Assembly (NCBI GenBank): GCA_937980205.1
Contig: CALJKW010000010.1
Span: 310,001 to 374,000, forward strand
DNA length: 64,000 nucleotides
Reading direction: 5' to 3'
Origin: an uncultured Myxococcales bacterium
Lineage (GTDB): Bacteria; Myxococcota; Myxococcia; Myxococcales; Myxococcaceae
The position numbers were made by a program, and so were the translations under genes. Positions within the stretch are counted from its first letter, which is position 1; each line of letters starts with the position of its first letter. Shown one piece after another: positions 54,719-64,000 of the stretch. Under the pieces are notes generated by a model. It saw only the letters and a list, made by a program, of their open reading frames with translations. It had not been told where the DNA came from and ran no database searches.

Positions 54719-55483
54719 ATGACCAGCCTGTGCCTCGCGTTGTTGCTGCTCGCCTCACCGGAACCGCTCACGTTCGCGATGCCCGCGTTCGAGGCGTCCG
54801 ATCTCCCCGCCGAAGAGGTGGCCTACTGGTCCGCGGTGTTCGCGAACGGCCTGCGCCAGCAGGGCATCAAGGTCGTCGCGGCCGACGCCGAGGCGCCCGA
54901 CGGCACGGTGCGCGGCGAGCTCACCCGCGTCGCGCAGAGCGGAGCGCGCGTCGACCTGCGCGTGCTGCAGCCCGACGGCCGCGCGCTCGCCGCGTTCAGC
55001 ATGACGGCGCAGAGCCAGGGCGAGATCTCCGAGGTGCTGCAGCGGGCCGCGCAGGAGCTCGCCGGAGAGCTCTACCGCCGCACCCAGCGCGTTCCGTCGC
55101 GGCAGAAGGCCGAGCCGCTGCCGCCGGCGCCGGCGGCTCCGGTCTCGACGAAGCTGAAGCCCGGCGTCGGCATCGGCATCGCGCTCGCGCTGCTCGGCGC
55201 GGGGGCCCTCGGCGGCGGCGCGTACCTGCTGGTCACGTCGCGCAGCCAGCTGTCGGCGGTCGCGCGCGGCGAGCCGGCCTCGTACTTCGCGGCGCAGCAG
55301 CAGGCGCAGAGCGCGAGAGACCTCTCGATCGTCAGCGTGGTGCTGCTCGGCACCGGCGGAGTCCTCGCGGCCGGCGGGATCTTCTACGCGCTCTACAGCG
55401 GCCGGGTGAACACGTTCTTCAACGTCTCTGCCATGCTCGCGCCGGGCGGCGGCGGCCTCTCGATCTCCGGAGCGTTCCCGTGA
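54719..55483 (+). CDS. Exported protein with two C-terminal membrane helices
   Basis: This 254-residue protein has a signal (MTSLCLALLLLASPEP), an N-terminal domain of about 100 residues (FAMPAFEASDLPAEEVAYWSA, VRGELTRVAQSGARVDLRVL) and a Pro-rich linker. Two hydrophobic helices follow (GVGIGIALALLGAGALGGGAY and VVLLGTGGVLAAGGIFYAL). The first part resembles periplasmic domains that precede protein-kinase-associated or PEGA-type repeats in myxobacteria, but no clear match is claimed. Its stop overlaps the next GTG. Confidence 0.6.
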   Translation: MTSLCLALLLLASPEPLTFAMPAFEASDLPAEEVAYWSAVFANGLRQQGIKVVAADAEAPDGTVRGELTRVAQSGARVDLRVLQPDGRALAAFSMTAQSQGEISEVLQRAAQELAGELYRRTQRVPSRQKAEPLPPAPAAPVSTKLKPGVGIGIALALLGAGALGGGAYLLVTSRSQLSAVARGEPASYFAAQQQAQSARDLSIVSVVLLGTGGVLAAGGIFYALYSGRVNTFFNVSAMLAPGGGGLSISGAFP

Positions 55484-55761
55484 AGCGGCTCGCCACTGTC
55501 CTCGCGCTGTGCGCCTGCATCGGAGACGGCGAGGTCGCCGGCGCGCTCGCCGAATACTGCGCGGTGAACGAAGGCAAGGCGTGCCAGGCGACCACGCAGT
55601 GCTGCTCGGGCTTCGCGTGCGTCACGGGCGTCTGCCGCAAGCTCACGCCGGGCACCTGCCTGTTCCCCGCCGACGCCGGCCGCGTGCAGGGCTCGGGAGA
55701 GGCCTGCGGCTGCACCACCGACTGCAGGTCCGGCGCGTGCTCCGATTCAAAATGCCCGTGA
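55480..55761 (+). CDS. Small Cys-rich lipoprotein-like protein
   Basis: This 93-residue protein starts at GTG 55480 inside the previous stop. It has a short leader (MKRLATVLALCAC) that could be lipidated, and about a dozen cysteines in pairs (CQATTQCCSG, CVTGVCRK, CGCTTDCRSGACSDSKC). The spacing is similar to the 688-residue Cys-rich lipoprotein at 27.3 kb. Function unknown. Confidence 0.6.
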   Translation: MKRLATVLALCACIGDGEVAGALAEYCAVNEGKACQATTQCCSGFACVTGVCRKLTPGTCLFPADAGRVQGSGEACGCTTDCRSGACSDSKCP

Positions 55762-55782
55762 CGTGGTAATCCGGCGCCCGTC

Positions 55783-57183
<1,401 letters not shown>

Positions 57184-57187
57184 AGGC

Positions 57188-59725
57188 GTGAGGCGGTCAC
57201 GGCCGGCGCTGCTGCTCGTCGTGCTCGCGTCCGGCGGGGCCCTGGCGTGGACGTTCGGGGTCGAGCGGCAGATCGACCCGGTGCCCCTGCTCGCTCCGGC
57301 CGACACGCAGCAGGTCGAGCACGAGCTCGCGCTGCACGACGGCGGCTTCGTCGCGGTCTGGAGAGATCTGCGCGGCGGCAGCTCGTTCGGCGACATCCGC
57401 GCCGCGTGGCTCGACACCGGTGGCAACAAGGTGAACGAGCTCGTGGTGTCGGCCGCTCCGCTGGCGGACACGTACCCGGCGGTCTCGTGCGGTGACGCGG
57501 TGTGCGTCGTCGCCTGGATGGTTCAAGGGGCCGCGGGAAATCAGGTGCGCGCGGCGCGCTTCGCGTTCCGCGGTACGGCGCCGCTCGACGCGATGCCGCT
57601 CGCGGTGAGCACGCTCGAGGCGTTCCGCAGCGAGACGGACGTGTCGGTCGCGGGCGGCGTGGCGCTCGTGGTGTGGAATGAGGACGGCACCATCGTCGGG
57701 CAGCGCATGCAGCTGGCGGCGGGCCTGGGGCTGGGCGCGCCGATCACCATCTCCGCGCGCCCCGAATGGGAGCACTCGCCCCGCGTGGTCTTCGACGGCG
57801 CGGAGTGGAAGGTCATCTGGGTGGTGACGGGCGCCTCGAGCGACGCGATTCACCTCACGTCGGTGACGCTCGCCGGGGCTCTGGGCACCGAGCTGACGAT
57901 CGGCCCGGGTTATCGGCCGGCGCTCGCCTGGGGCCCCGATGCGGGCCTCATCACCTGGCTGAGGACGGACGGCGGCACGATCGACGTGCTGGGCACGCGC
58001 ATGAGCGGCGCGGCGCCGGTCGACGCCCCGCCGCTGCGCCTGGACAACCTGGGGCAGTACTCCGACTTCAGCCGCGACGTGGCGCCCGTCTCGGGTGGCT
58101 TCCTCGCGCTGTGGGCGAACGACGGGTCGTCGGTGCGCACCGTCCTGGTGCCGCACACGGGGCCGCCGCCGGTGCGCACGGTGCTGGTGCCGGCGACGAG
58201 CTTCGCGAGCACCGACGTCGCCTGCAACCCGTCGTTCTGCGTCTGGACGGCGGAGACGCCGGGCCGGGGGCTCGAGGGCGCGCTCATGCTGGTCTCTGGT
58301 ATTTCGACTTTGACTCCGACGCCGTTGTCCTCGCCGCCCGGTCTCCAGCGTGAGACGTCGGTGGTGTGGCTGGGCAACGGCTTTCGGGCGCACTGGGCCG
58401 AGCTGAACTTCTTCGCGTCGCGCGTGCAGGGGACGCTGCTCGACGCCGACGGCGGCGCCGTGGGGCCCGTGCGCAGCCTGTTGTCTCCGTCGCTCATTCA
58501 GCGGTGGCCGACCGTGGCGGGGTTCGGGAGCGAGGTCGTCGTCGCCTGGCATGACGAGGGCTCGATGGTGCGGGCGCAGGTCGCACAGGTGAGCGCAACC
58601 GGGGATGTGATCGGCCCGTTCGCAGCGGGCGCCGTCGCACCCGAGCAGGGGCCCACCGCGGTGCACCTGGGCGGCAACCGCTTCCTCTTCGCGTACTCGA
58701 CGTCGTCGGCGGTGCGCGGAGCGACCGTCGTGCTCGACGGCGGAGCACGGCTCGGCGCCGAGAGCGTGTGGTTCACCGAGGGGTTCCCTGCGTCGCGGCT
58801 GCGCGGAGCGTTTGCTGCCGACGCGGGCGTGGCGCTGTTGACCTGGTACGACGGGTCGAACGGCGTGATCCGGTACGGCCGGGTGAGCCCGGCCGGCGCG
58901 CCGCTCGGCGCCGCGGCGACGTTGAGCTCGCCGGGCTCGTACCGCGTGAACCCGGCGGTGGCGACCGACGGACGCGACTTCCTCGTGGCGTGGTCCTCGT
59001 CGGGAGGTGGTGACGACATCTTCGCCGCGTGGGTCGGCGCCGATGGGGGGACCGGCGCCACGCAGCGGGTCGCCAGCTCGCCCGAGTCCGTAGGGACGCC
59101 GGGTCACCCTGCCGTCGCGTTCGATGGCCGGCGCTACCTCGTCGCGTACGAGGCGCTGACCGTCGATGCGGGCTCGGACATTCACGTGCGTGAGGTGGCG
59201 CGCGACGGTGTGCCGGGGCCGACGTTCGTGCTGGCCTCCACCCCTGGCGAGGACGAGCTCGACGCCTTCGTCGCGGCGGGCGCAGGGCGGCTGCTCGCCG
59301 TCGTGCGGCGCTCGCCGACGGTGAACGATGGCCAGCGCAACTTCGTGCGCATGATGTTCGAGGTGCCGGCCGGCGAGCGCTGCTTCGGCGCCGGCGAGTG
59401 TGCGAGCGGCCCGTGCGTCATGGGCCTCTGCGGCACCGGCGGTGGCGCGGGAGGCGGCGCCGGCGGCGGTTCAGGCGGCGGCGGTGGCGGTGCCGCAGGC
59501 GGCGGTGGCGGTGGAGGTGCTGCGGGCGGCGGCGAGGCCGGGGCGGCAGGTGGCTCCACGGGAGGCGGCTCCACGGCAGGCGGCAGCGGCGGCGCCGGCG
59601 GCGCCTCGGGCGGCGGTTCCTCGCTCGAGCCGCGCGACCATCGCGTGGGCTGTGACTGCAGCACGGCGAGCGGGCTCTTCGGCGTCGCGGCGCTGGCGTG
59701 GCTGCTCCGGCGACGGCGGCGCTGA
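57188..59725 (+). CDS. Secreted propeller-like protein with Gly-rich linker and MYXO-CTERM
   Basis: This 845-residue protein starts at GTG 57188 and has a signal (LLLVVLASGGALAW). About 700 residues of beta-propeller-like repeats follow (FVAVWRDLRGGSSFGDI, VALVVWNEDGTIVGQRM, DFLVAWSSSGGGDD), with motifs like those of uncharacterised myxobacterial secreted proteins. Then comes a Cys pair region (CFGAGECASGPCVMGLC) and a Gly/Ala run of about 60 residues. The tail is VGCDCSTASG, the hydrophobic LFGVAALAWLL and RRRRR, a MYXO-CTERM-like signal. It ends four bases before the convergent giant kinase gene. Confidence 0.75.
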   Translation: MRRSRPALLLVVLASGGALAWTFGVERQIDPVPLLAPADTQQVEHELALHDGGFVAVWRDLRGGSSFGDIRAAWLDTGGNKVNELVVSAAPLADTYPAVSCGDAVCVVAWMVQGAAGNQVRAARFAFRGTAPLDAMPLAVSTLEAFRSETDVSVAGGVALVVWNEDGTIVGQRMQLAAGLGLGAPITISARPEWEHSPRVVFDGAEWKVIWVVTGASSDAIHLTSVTLAGALGTELTIGPGYRPALAWGPDAGLITWLRTDGGTIDVLGTRMSGAAPVDAPPLRLDNLGQYSDFSRDVAPVSGGFLALWANDGSSVRTVLVPHTGPPPVRTVLVPATSFASTDVACNPSFCVWTAETPGRGLEGALMLVSGISTLTPTPLSSPPGLQRETSVVWLGNGFRAHWAELNFFASRVQGTLLDADGGAVGPVRSLLSPSLIQRWPTVAGFGSEVVVAWHDEGSMVRAQVAQVSATGDVIGPFAAGAVAPEQGPTAVHLGGNRFLFAYSTSSAVRGATVVLDGGARLGAESVWFTEGFPASRLRGAFAADAGVALLTWYDGSNGVIRYGRVSPAGAPLGAAATLSSPGSYRVNPAVATDGRDFLVAWSSSGGGDDIFAAWVGADGGTGATQRVASSPESVGTPGHPAVAFDGRRYLVAYEALTVDAGSDIHVREVARDGVPGPTFVLASTPGEDELDAFVAAGAGRLLAVVRRSPTVNDGQRNFVRMMFEVPAGERCFGAGECASGPCVMGLCGTGGGAGGGAGGGSGGGGGGAAGGGGGGGAAGGGEAGAAGGSTGGGSTAGGSGGAGGASGGGSSLEPRDHRVGCDCSTASGLFGVAALAWLLRRRRR

Positions 59726-59729
59726 AGCC

Positions 59730-62700
59730 TCAGCCCACCGCGGCGGCCTGGGTCTTCCCGTCTTCCCAGCCGATCTGCGTGGCGATGCGCTTGGCGACGT
59801 CGGCGGCCTGGCGCGCGACGGCGTGCGCCTCGAACCGCTTCGCGACCTTCGCGAGGTTCAACATCTGCCGCGCCTGGAAGTGCAGGTCTCCGCTGCGCGC
59901 CGCGGCTGCTGCGGCCTCCTTGAAGCAGCGGGCGGCCTCTTCCGACTCCTTCGCGGCGACGTGCAGCGCGCCCATGTTCGCGAGCACGCGCGCCTCGGCG
60001 TACGGGTAGGCGGTGCGGCGCCAGGCGGCGAGCGCGCTGGCGTAGAGCTGCTTCGCGGCGGCGACGTCTTTCATCGAGAGCAGCACGCCCGCGAGGCGCG
60101 TCTCGATGCGGGCGCGGAAGTCGATCTCTCCGTGCCACCGCGCGAGCTCCTGCGCGGCGTCGGCGTTCGTGAGCGCCTGGCGGAACGCGGTCGCGGCGCC
60201 CTTGAGATCGCCCTCGGCTTCGAGCGCCTCGCCGCGCTCGGCCCAGACGAGCTGCACGAGCGCCGTGCCCTGCGCGCGCTTCATGGCGTTCTCGAGGGCC
60301 TCGGCGGCGCGCGCGCGTCGCGCCTCGCTGCGCAGCACGCGGGCGAGCGACAGCGCGAGCTCGGGGCTCTCGACGCTCTTCTGCGTGGCGAGCGCCTGGG
60401 CCTCGTCGACGAGCTGGCGGGCGAGCAGGGGCTCTCCGCAGGCGACGGCGTTGGCGGCGGCGCGAGCGAGCGTCTCGACCCGCGCGCGCGCGACCTCGAC
60501 CGGCGCCTGCGGGTTGTCGAGCAGCACGGCGAGCGCGTCGGCCCAGCCCTTGAGCGCCTGCACCACGTCACGCGGCGAGCGCCGCTTGAGCGCCGACTCG
60601 ACGACGCTGCGCCAGAGCTGCAGCGCGCGCGTCGCGTCTTTCGCGGCGGTGAGGTGCTCGGCGATCTTCACGGCGTCGGGCTGAGCCCCGGCGGCGCGCG
60701 CAGCCTCCATCAGCACGGTGGCGAGCTTCGAGTGCAGCTCGGCGCGCCGGGCCGACCCGAGCTGCAGCCCGACGCGCAGGTAGCGCTCGGAGGACACCGA
60801 CCAGCGGCGCCCCCCGAGCGCGCGCACGAGCCGGCTGCCGACGAGGCGTTGGTACGCCGCCTGCGGCGTGTTGGGCATCACTGCGTTCAGCACCGCCCCG
60901 TCGATGGAGTCGCCCGCGATGCACGCCGCCTCGAACAACCGCATCGCCTCGGGCCAGAGCGCCTTCACGCGCTCGGCGGCGAGCTCGGCGTCGTCGAGCG
61001 CCGGCGGGTCGGTGGCGAGCACGTACGCTCCGCTGCGGAAGCGGATGAGGCCGGTGTCGGCGAGCAGGTGCAGCCAGTCGATGATGAGCCCGGGCTGGCC
61101 GCGCGCCTTGCGGTGCACGCTGTCGATGAGCTTCTCGGAGACGCGCGCGCCGCCGAGCCACGCCGTCATCATCGCGGTCGCCTCGGGCGTCTGCAGCGCG
61201 CGCAGCTCGAGGGTCGGGATCTGCGGGAAGCGCTCGGCCGCGAACGCCGGCTCGCACGTGCCGACGGTGAGCTCGCGCTGCACGGGGCGGGCGCACATCT
61301 CGCGGAACGCGTCGACCGAGTACGGGTCCATGTGCTCGAGCCCGTCGAACACGAGCAGCACCTTGCGGCCGGTGGCTCCGAGGTTGAGCACGGCGCGCAG
61401 CGCATAGACGGCCTGGCCGGGAGTGAAGGGCTGCGGAACGCTGCGCACGCCCGCGACGACGAGCGCGGCCTCGAGCTCGGTCGGCGGCAGCTTCAAGCCC
61501 TCGAGCGCCTGCGGCAGGCGGGTGAGGCGCTGCTCCTTCGGGACGCCGCAGATGTTGCAGAACAGCTCGGCGAGCGCGGAGTACGGCTGACCCTTGAGCG
61601 AGCTCATGCCGCGGGCGATGCCGATGACGGCCTGCTGGTGTCGGCCGCGCACCGAGAGCTCCTGCGCGACGGTCGAGCGGCCGGAGCCGGCGTCTCCGAC
61701 GACGATGACCGGCGCGACGATGCCCTGGCTCAAGGAGGTGAGGCGCTTGTCGAGCGCCGCGAAGACGGTGTCGCGCCCGTACAGCGTGGGCACGTGGTGC
61801 AGGACGGGCCGGCGGTCTCCGACGTCGACGACCTCGGGGCCGGCGTCGGCGACGGTGACGACGTCCTGCACGTCGATGGCCATCTGGCGGTCGGCGACGA
61901 TCTTCCCGGCGCCTGCCTTCGCCGCCAGGGTGCGGGCGCGCAGCGGCAGCTCACCGTCGAGCGGCTCGTCCTTGTCGGTCACCTGCGTCTTGCCGAAGAC
62001 GGCGGCGGCGCGAATGGTCGCGCCGAGGACGGCGTCCGCCACGGCCTCGCGCATCTCGAGCGCGGCATAGAGCGCGCGGACGCCGGGGACGAGCGCTTCC
62101 TCTCCATAGAAGAGGAAGCTGATGCCGTCTTCGTCGAGCGCGTCGACGACGCCGTCCTGGTGGAGGCCGATGGCCAGCGCGCGCGCGAGCGCGTTGGCGC
62201 GGGCGCCGGACTCGACGGGCGCGCGGAGCACCTCGACGTGGAGGATGACGAGCTTGCGCGTGCCGGCGTCGAGGCTCGAGCGCCGGGCGACGAGCTGTGC
62301 CTTGAGCTGCGGAGCGAGGGGGACCTTCAGCGTGTCGAGGGCGACCTCGAGGCGGTGCGGCGGAGCCGGTGGCGCGGCCGGCTTGCCGACGAGCGCCTGC
62401 GCGGTCGCCGCGGAGATCTTCCCGGTGTCGAAGGCGAAGAACGAGCTCACCTCGGCCTTCACGGGCGGAGGCGTCTTGGTGCCCTCCGGAGGCGGCCAGA
62501 CATCGGAGGCGGGCTTCGCTGCGGGCGCCGGCTCAGGCTCGGGCGTGCCCTGCACGACGTCCGGCGGCGGAGGCCAGGCGTCGGCCGCGGGCGCCGCGCT
62601 CGCCACGTCTGCCGGCGGCCAGTCGTCGAACGCCGCGGGGATGTTCTGCCGCTCGACGCTCTTCTTGAGCGCGACGGCGAGCTCCTTGACGTTCTGCCAG

Positions 62701-63902
62701 CGGTGCGCGCGATCTTTCGCGAGGCACTTGAGGACGACCTCGCTGAGCGCGGGGCTCAGGTCCTTGCGGATGCTCGCCGGCGACGGCGGCGCCTCGCGCA
62801 GGTGCATGGAGATCATCTTCTGCAGGCTGTCGGTGAGGAACGGCGGCCGGCCGGTGAGGATCTCGAAGAGCACGCAGCCGAGCGCGTAGATGTCGGTGCG
62901 GGCGTCGAGCGCGTCGGCGAGCGCCTGCTCGGGCGCGAGGTAGGCCGGCGTGCCGACCACCATGCCCATCTGCGTGAGCGGGCCGCCGAGCTTCTGCTGG
63001 TCCGCGACGCGCGCGATGCCGAAGTCGAGGATCTTCGCGACCTCGGTGCCGTCGCGGCGCTTGCCGAGGATGATGTTCGGCGGCTTGAGGTCGCGGTGAA
63101 TGATGCCGACGCCGTGCGCTTCGTTGAGCCCCTCGCAGATCTGACAGATGAGATCGACGGCGCGCTCCGGAGCGACCGGGCCTTCCTTCTGGACGAGGAC
63201 GTCGAGGGTGGTGCCTTGGACGAACTCCATCGCGAGGAACGGCATGCCGGCCGACGTTCGGCCGAAGTCGAAGACGCGGACGATGTGCTGGCTCTCGAGC
63301 TGAGAGACCATCTCGGCCTCGCGCTGGAAGCGCGCCCACATCTCGGGGTCCGAGGCGAGCGTGCGGCGCAGGAGCTTCAGCGCGATGGGCCGCTTCAGGA
63401 AGACGTGGGCCGCCCGGTAGACGTCGCCCATGCCGCCGCTGGCGATGTGGCTCTCGATCTGGAAGCGGTTGTCGAGCAGGGTGCCGGGCTCGAGGCGCTC
63501 TTCGACGTTCTTTGGCGCCTCGGCGGCGGGCATGACCGCCGTGCCGGTGCTGGGCTTCGGCGCCTCCGGCTTCGCTTCGGCTTTGAACAGGCGCGTCGTC
63601 GCGAAGATGTCCTGCTGGCCGATGGGCAGCGTCGGCTGATCCGACGGCGGCTGCGGCGGCGGTTGAGGTGACGCGGCCGGCGCGGGTGGCGGCGGCTCCG
63701 GTGCCGGTGGAGGAGCCGGAGGCGGCGGTGCGGGCGGCGGGGGCTCTGCGGCGGCGGGAGGGGCAGGCGGCGGAGCCTCTGCGGGAGCAGCTGGAGGAGG
63801 CGGTGGCTCAGCGGCAGCAGCCGCAGGAGCAGGCGGCGCAGGAGCAGGCGGCGCAGGAACAGGCGGCGCAGGAGCCGGTTCCGCCGCAGGCGGAGGAGGC
63901 AC
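59730..63902 (-). CDS. Giant Ser/Thr kinase with cyclase-like, ATPase and TPR regions
   Basis: This protein of 1390 residues from GTG 63902 (open upstream, so the true start could lie further on) has several regions. A Pro/Ala-rich N-terminus (1-95) precedes the kinase domain (about 147-415: Lys176, HRD 269-271, DFG 293-295, APEQ). A Pro-rich linker leads to a region near 545-685 resembling a degenerate class III nucleotide cyclase domain. An AAA/STAND-type ATPase follows (LYGRDTVFAALDKR, then VVGDAGSGRSTVA at 734-746, in which the Walker A Lys is Arg), and a TPR-like helical C-terminus from about 1050. This kinase-cyclase-ATPase-TPR order is known in myxobacterial signalling proteins. No membrane segment is seen. 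Confidence 0.9.
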   Translation of the reverse strand: MPPPPAAEPAPAPPVPAPPAPAPPAPAAAAAEPPPPPAAPAEAPPPAPPAAAEPPPPAPPPPAPPPAPEPPPPAPAASPQPPPQPPSDQPTLPIGQQDIFATTRLFKAEAKPEAPKPSTGTAVMPAAEAPKNVEERLEPGTLLDNRFQIESHIASGGMGDVYRAAHVFLKRPIALKLLRRTLASDPEMWARFQREAEMVSQLESQHIVRVFDFGRTSAGMPFLAMEFVQGTTLDVLVQKEGPVAPERAVDLICQICEGLNEAHGVGIIHRDLKPPNIILGKRRDGTEVAKILDFGIARVADQQKLGGPLTQMGMVVGTPAYLAPEQALADALDARTDIYALGCVLFEILTGRPPFLTDSLQKMISMHLREAPPSPASIRKDLSPALSEVVLKCLAKDRAHRWQNVKELAVALKKSVERQNIPAAFDDWPPADVASAAPAADAWPPPPDVVQGTPEPEPAPAAKPASDVWPPPEGTKTPPPVKAEVSSFFAFDTGKISAATAQALVGKPAAPPAPPHRLEVALDTLKVPLAPQLKAQLVARRSSLDAGTRKLVILHVEVLRAPVESGARANALARALAIGLHQDGVVDALDEDGISFLFYGEEALVPGVRALYAALEMREAVADAVLGATIRAAAVFGKTQVTDKDEPLDGELPLRARTLAAKAGAGKIVADRQMAIDVQDVVTVADAGPEVVDVGDRRPVLHHVPTLYGRDTVFAALDKRLTSLSQGIVAPVIVVGDAGSGRSTVAQELSVRGRHQQAVIGIARGMSSLKGQPYSALAELFCNICGVPKEQRLTRLPQALEGLKLPPTELEAALVVAGVRSVPQPFTPGQAVYALRAVLNLGATGRKVLLVFDGLEHMDPYSVDAFREMCARPVQRELTVGTCEPAFAAERFPQIPTLELRALQTPEATAMMTAWLGGARVSEKLIDSVHRKARGQPGLIIDWLHLLADTGLIRFRSGAYVLATDPPALDDAELAAERVKALWPEAMRLFEAACIAGDSIDGAVLNAVMPNTPQAAYQRLVGSRLVRALGGRRWSVSSERYLRVGLQLGSARRAELHSKLATVLMEAARAAGAQPDAVKIAEHLTAAKDATRALQLWRSVVESALKRRSPRDVVQALKGWADALAVLLDNPQAPVEVARARVETLARAAANAVACGEPLLARQLVDEAQALATQKSVESPELALSLARVLRSEARRARAAEALENAMKRAQGTALVQLVWAERGEALEAEGDLKGAATAFRQALTNADAAQELARWHGEIDFRARIETRLAGVLLSMKDVAAAKQLYASALAAWRRTAYPYAEARVLANMGALHVAAKESEEAARCFKEAAAAAARSGDLHFQARQMLNLAKVAKRFEAHAVARQAADVAKRIATQIGWEDGKTQAAAVG

Positions 63903-63925
63903 CTCAGCGACCGCCTGAACCTCCC

Positions 63926-63970
63926 GTTCACCCTGAGCGGAGCCAGCCGGAGGCTGGCGCAGTCGAAGGG
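63926..63970. repeat. Dispersed repeat with inner 7-bp hairpin
   Basis: GTTCACCCTGAGCGGAGCC and its continuation to AGTCGAAGGG at 63970 match the widely seen CCTTCGACT...GCTCAGGGTGAAC repeat of proteobacterial intergenic regions. A perfect inner hairpin (GCCAGCC, GGA, GGCTGGC) spans 63942-63958. It lies just upstream of the giant kinase start. If that gene began further upstream it would run through the repeat, which argues for the GTG at 63902. Confidence 0.6.
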
Positions 63971-64000
63971 GGTCGGAATCCGACTCGGGGACCGCTGAGT

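Noticed and set aside
59400..63671. A 1423-codon plus-strand open frame opposite the giant kinase
   Set aside because: Antisense to clear kinase, ATPase and TPR motifs and rich in Arg/Ala/Gly; a GC-bias shadow.

Overview
This window looks like chromosomal DNA of a myxobacterium-type organism (phylum Myxococcota). The sequence is very GC-rich and genes are tightly packed, often with 1-4 base stop/start overlaps. Three secreted proteins end in a MYXO-CTERM-like sorting signal (Cys motif, hydrophobic stretch, Arg cluster). There are many lipoproteins, two large eukaryotic-type Ser/Thr kinases, and a gene set resembling the outer-membrane part of the Glt/Agl gliding machine. No rRNA, tRNA, CRISPR array, insertion sequence or prophage was recognised. 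The genus cannot be fixed from this sequence alone.

Layout. 1-4.65 kb: start of a VWA-type protein, a CglC/GltK-like lipoprotein, two beta-barrel proteins and a TPR protein (probable gliding module). 4.65-6.3 kb: a 30-bp perfect hexamer stem, a 65-residue bacterial histone (DUF1931 type), a broken-looking Cys-rich lipoprotein and plsX. 6.3-10.9 kb: a run with a zeta-toxin-like P-loop protein, a 54-residue basic protein, an App1-like HAD phosphatase, poly(A) polymerase pcnB and a DUF457 membrane protein. 10.9-16.7 kb: dinB, a small membrane protein, a papain/C39-like cysteine peptidase candidate, an RluA pseudouridine synthase and a Ser/Thr kinase with a large acidic insert. 16.9-23.1 kb: an envelope operon (uppS, cdsA, a Tat-lipoprotein amidohydrolase, rseP, tsaB and an Asd paralogue without the active-site Cys). 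23.1-30.3 kb: exported proteins, a MoaD-MoaE fusion and a 688-residue Cys-rich lipoprotein. 30.3-37.4 kb: EamA transporter, glpD, Nudix hydrolase, DUF2461 protein, acs, amidohydrolase and a barrel protein.

37.5-42.5 kb: cyclic-nucleotide-binding protein, ribE, a TIG-domain MYXO-CTERM protein, ribB fused to a degenerate GTP cyclohydrolase II domain, ribH, nusB and an orphan M17 N-terminal domain. 42.5-50.2 kb: a chemosensory operon (cheY, cheA, cheW, cheW, HEAT protein, cheR, cheB, cheY) without a receptor gene. 50.2-59.7 kb: secreted and envelope proteins, a small LuxR-type regulator, asnS and a very Gly-rich MYXO-CTERM protein. 59.7-63.9 kb: a 1390-residue kinase / cyclase-like / ATPase / TPR protein on the minus strand.

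Repeats are a second theme. One family starts with AGCCGGG (or similar) just after a stop codon and continues as hexamer-periodic sequence, often with inverted arms (14.45, 18.48, 24.80 and 35.91 kb; probable relatives at 4.66 and 12.20 kb). A second family consists of GGGGAC palindromes of the REP/RAYT type (6.36, 21.40 and 53.28 kb). In two places repeat DNA of these families reads into the 5' end of an open frame. The histone gene, the hexamer elements, the acidic-insert kinase and the enzymes with lost catalytic residues are the parts most worth following up.
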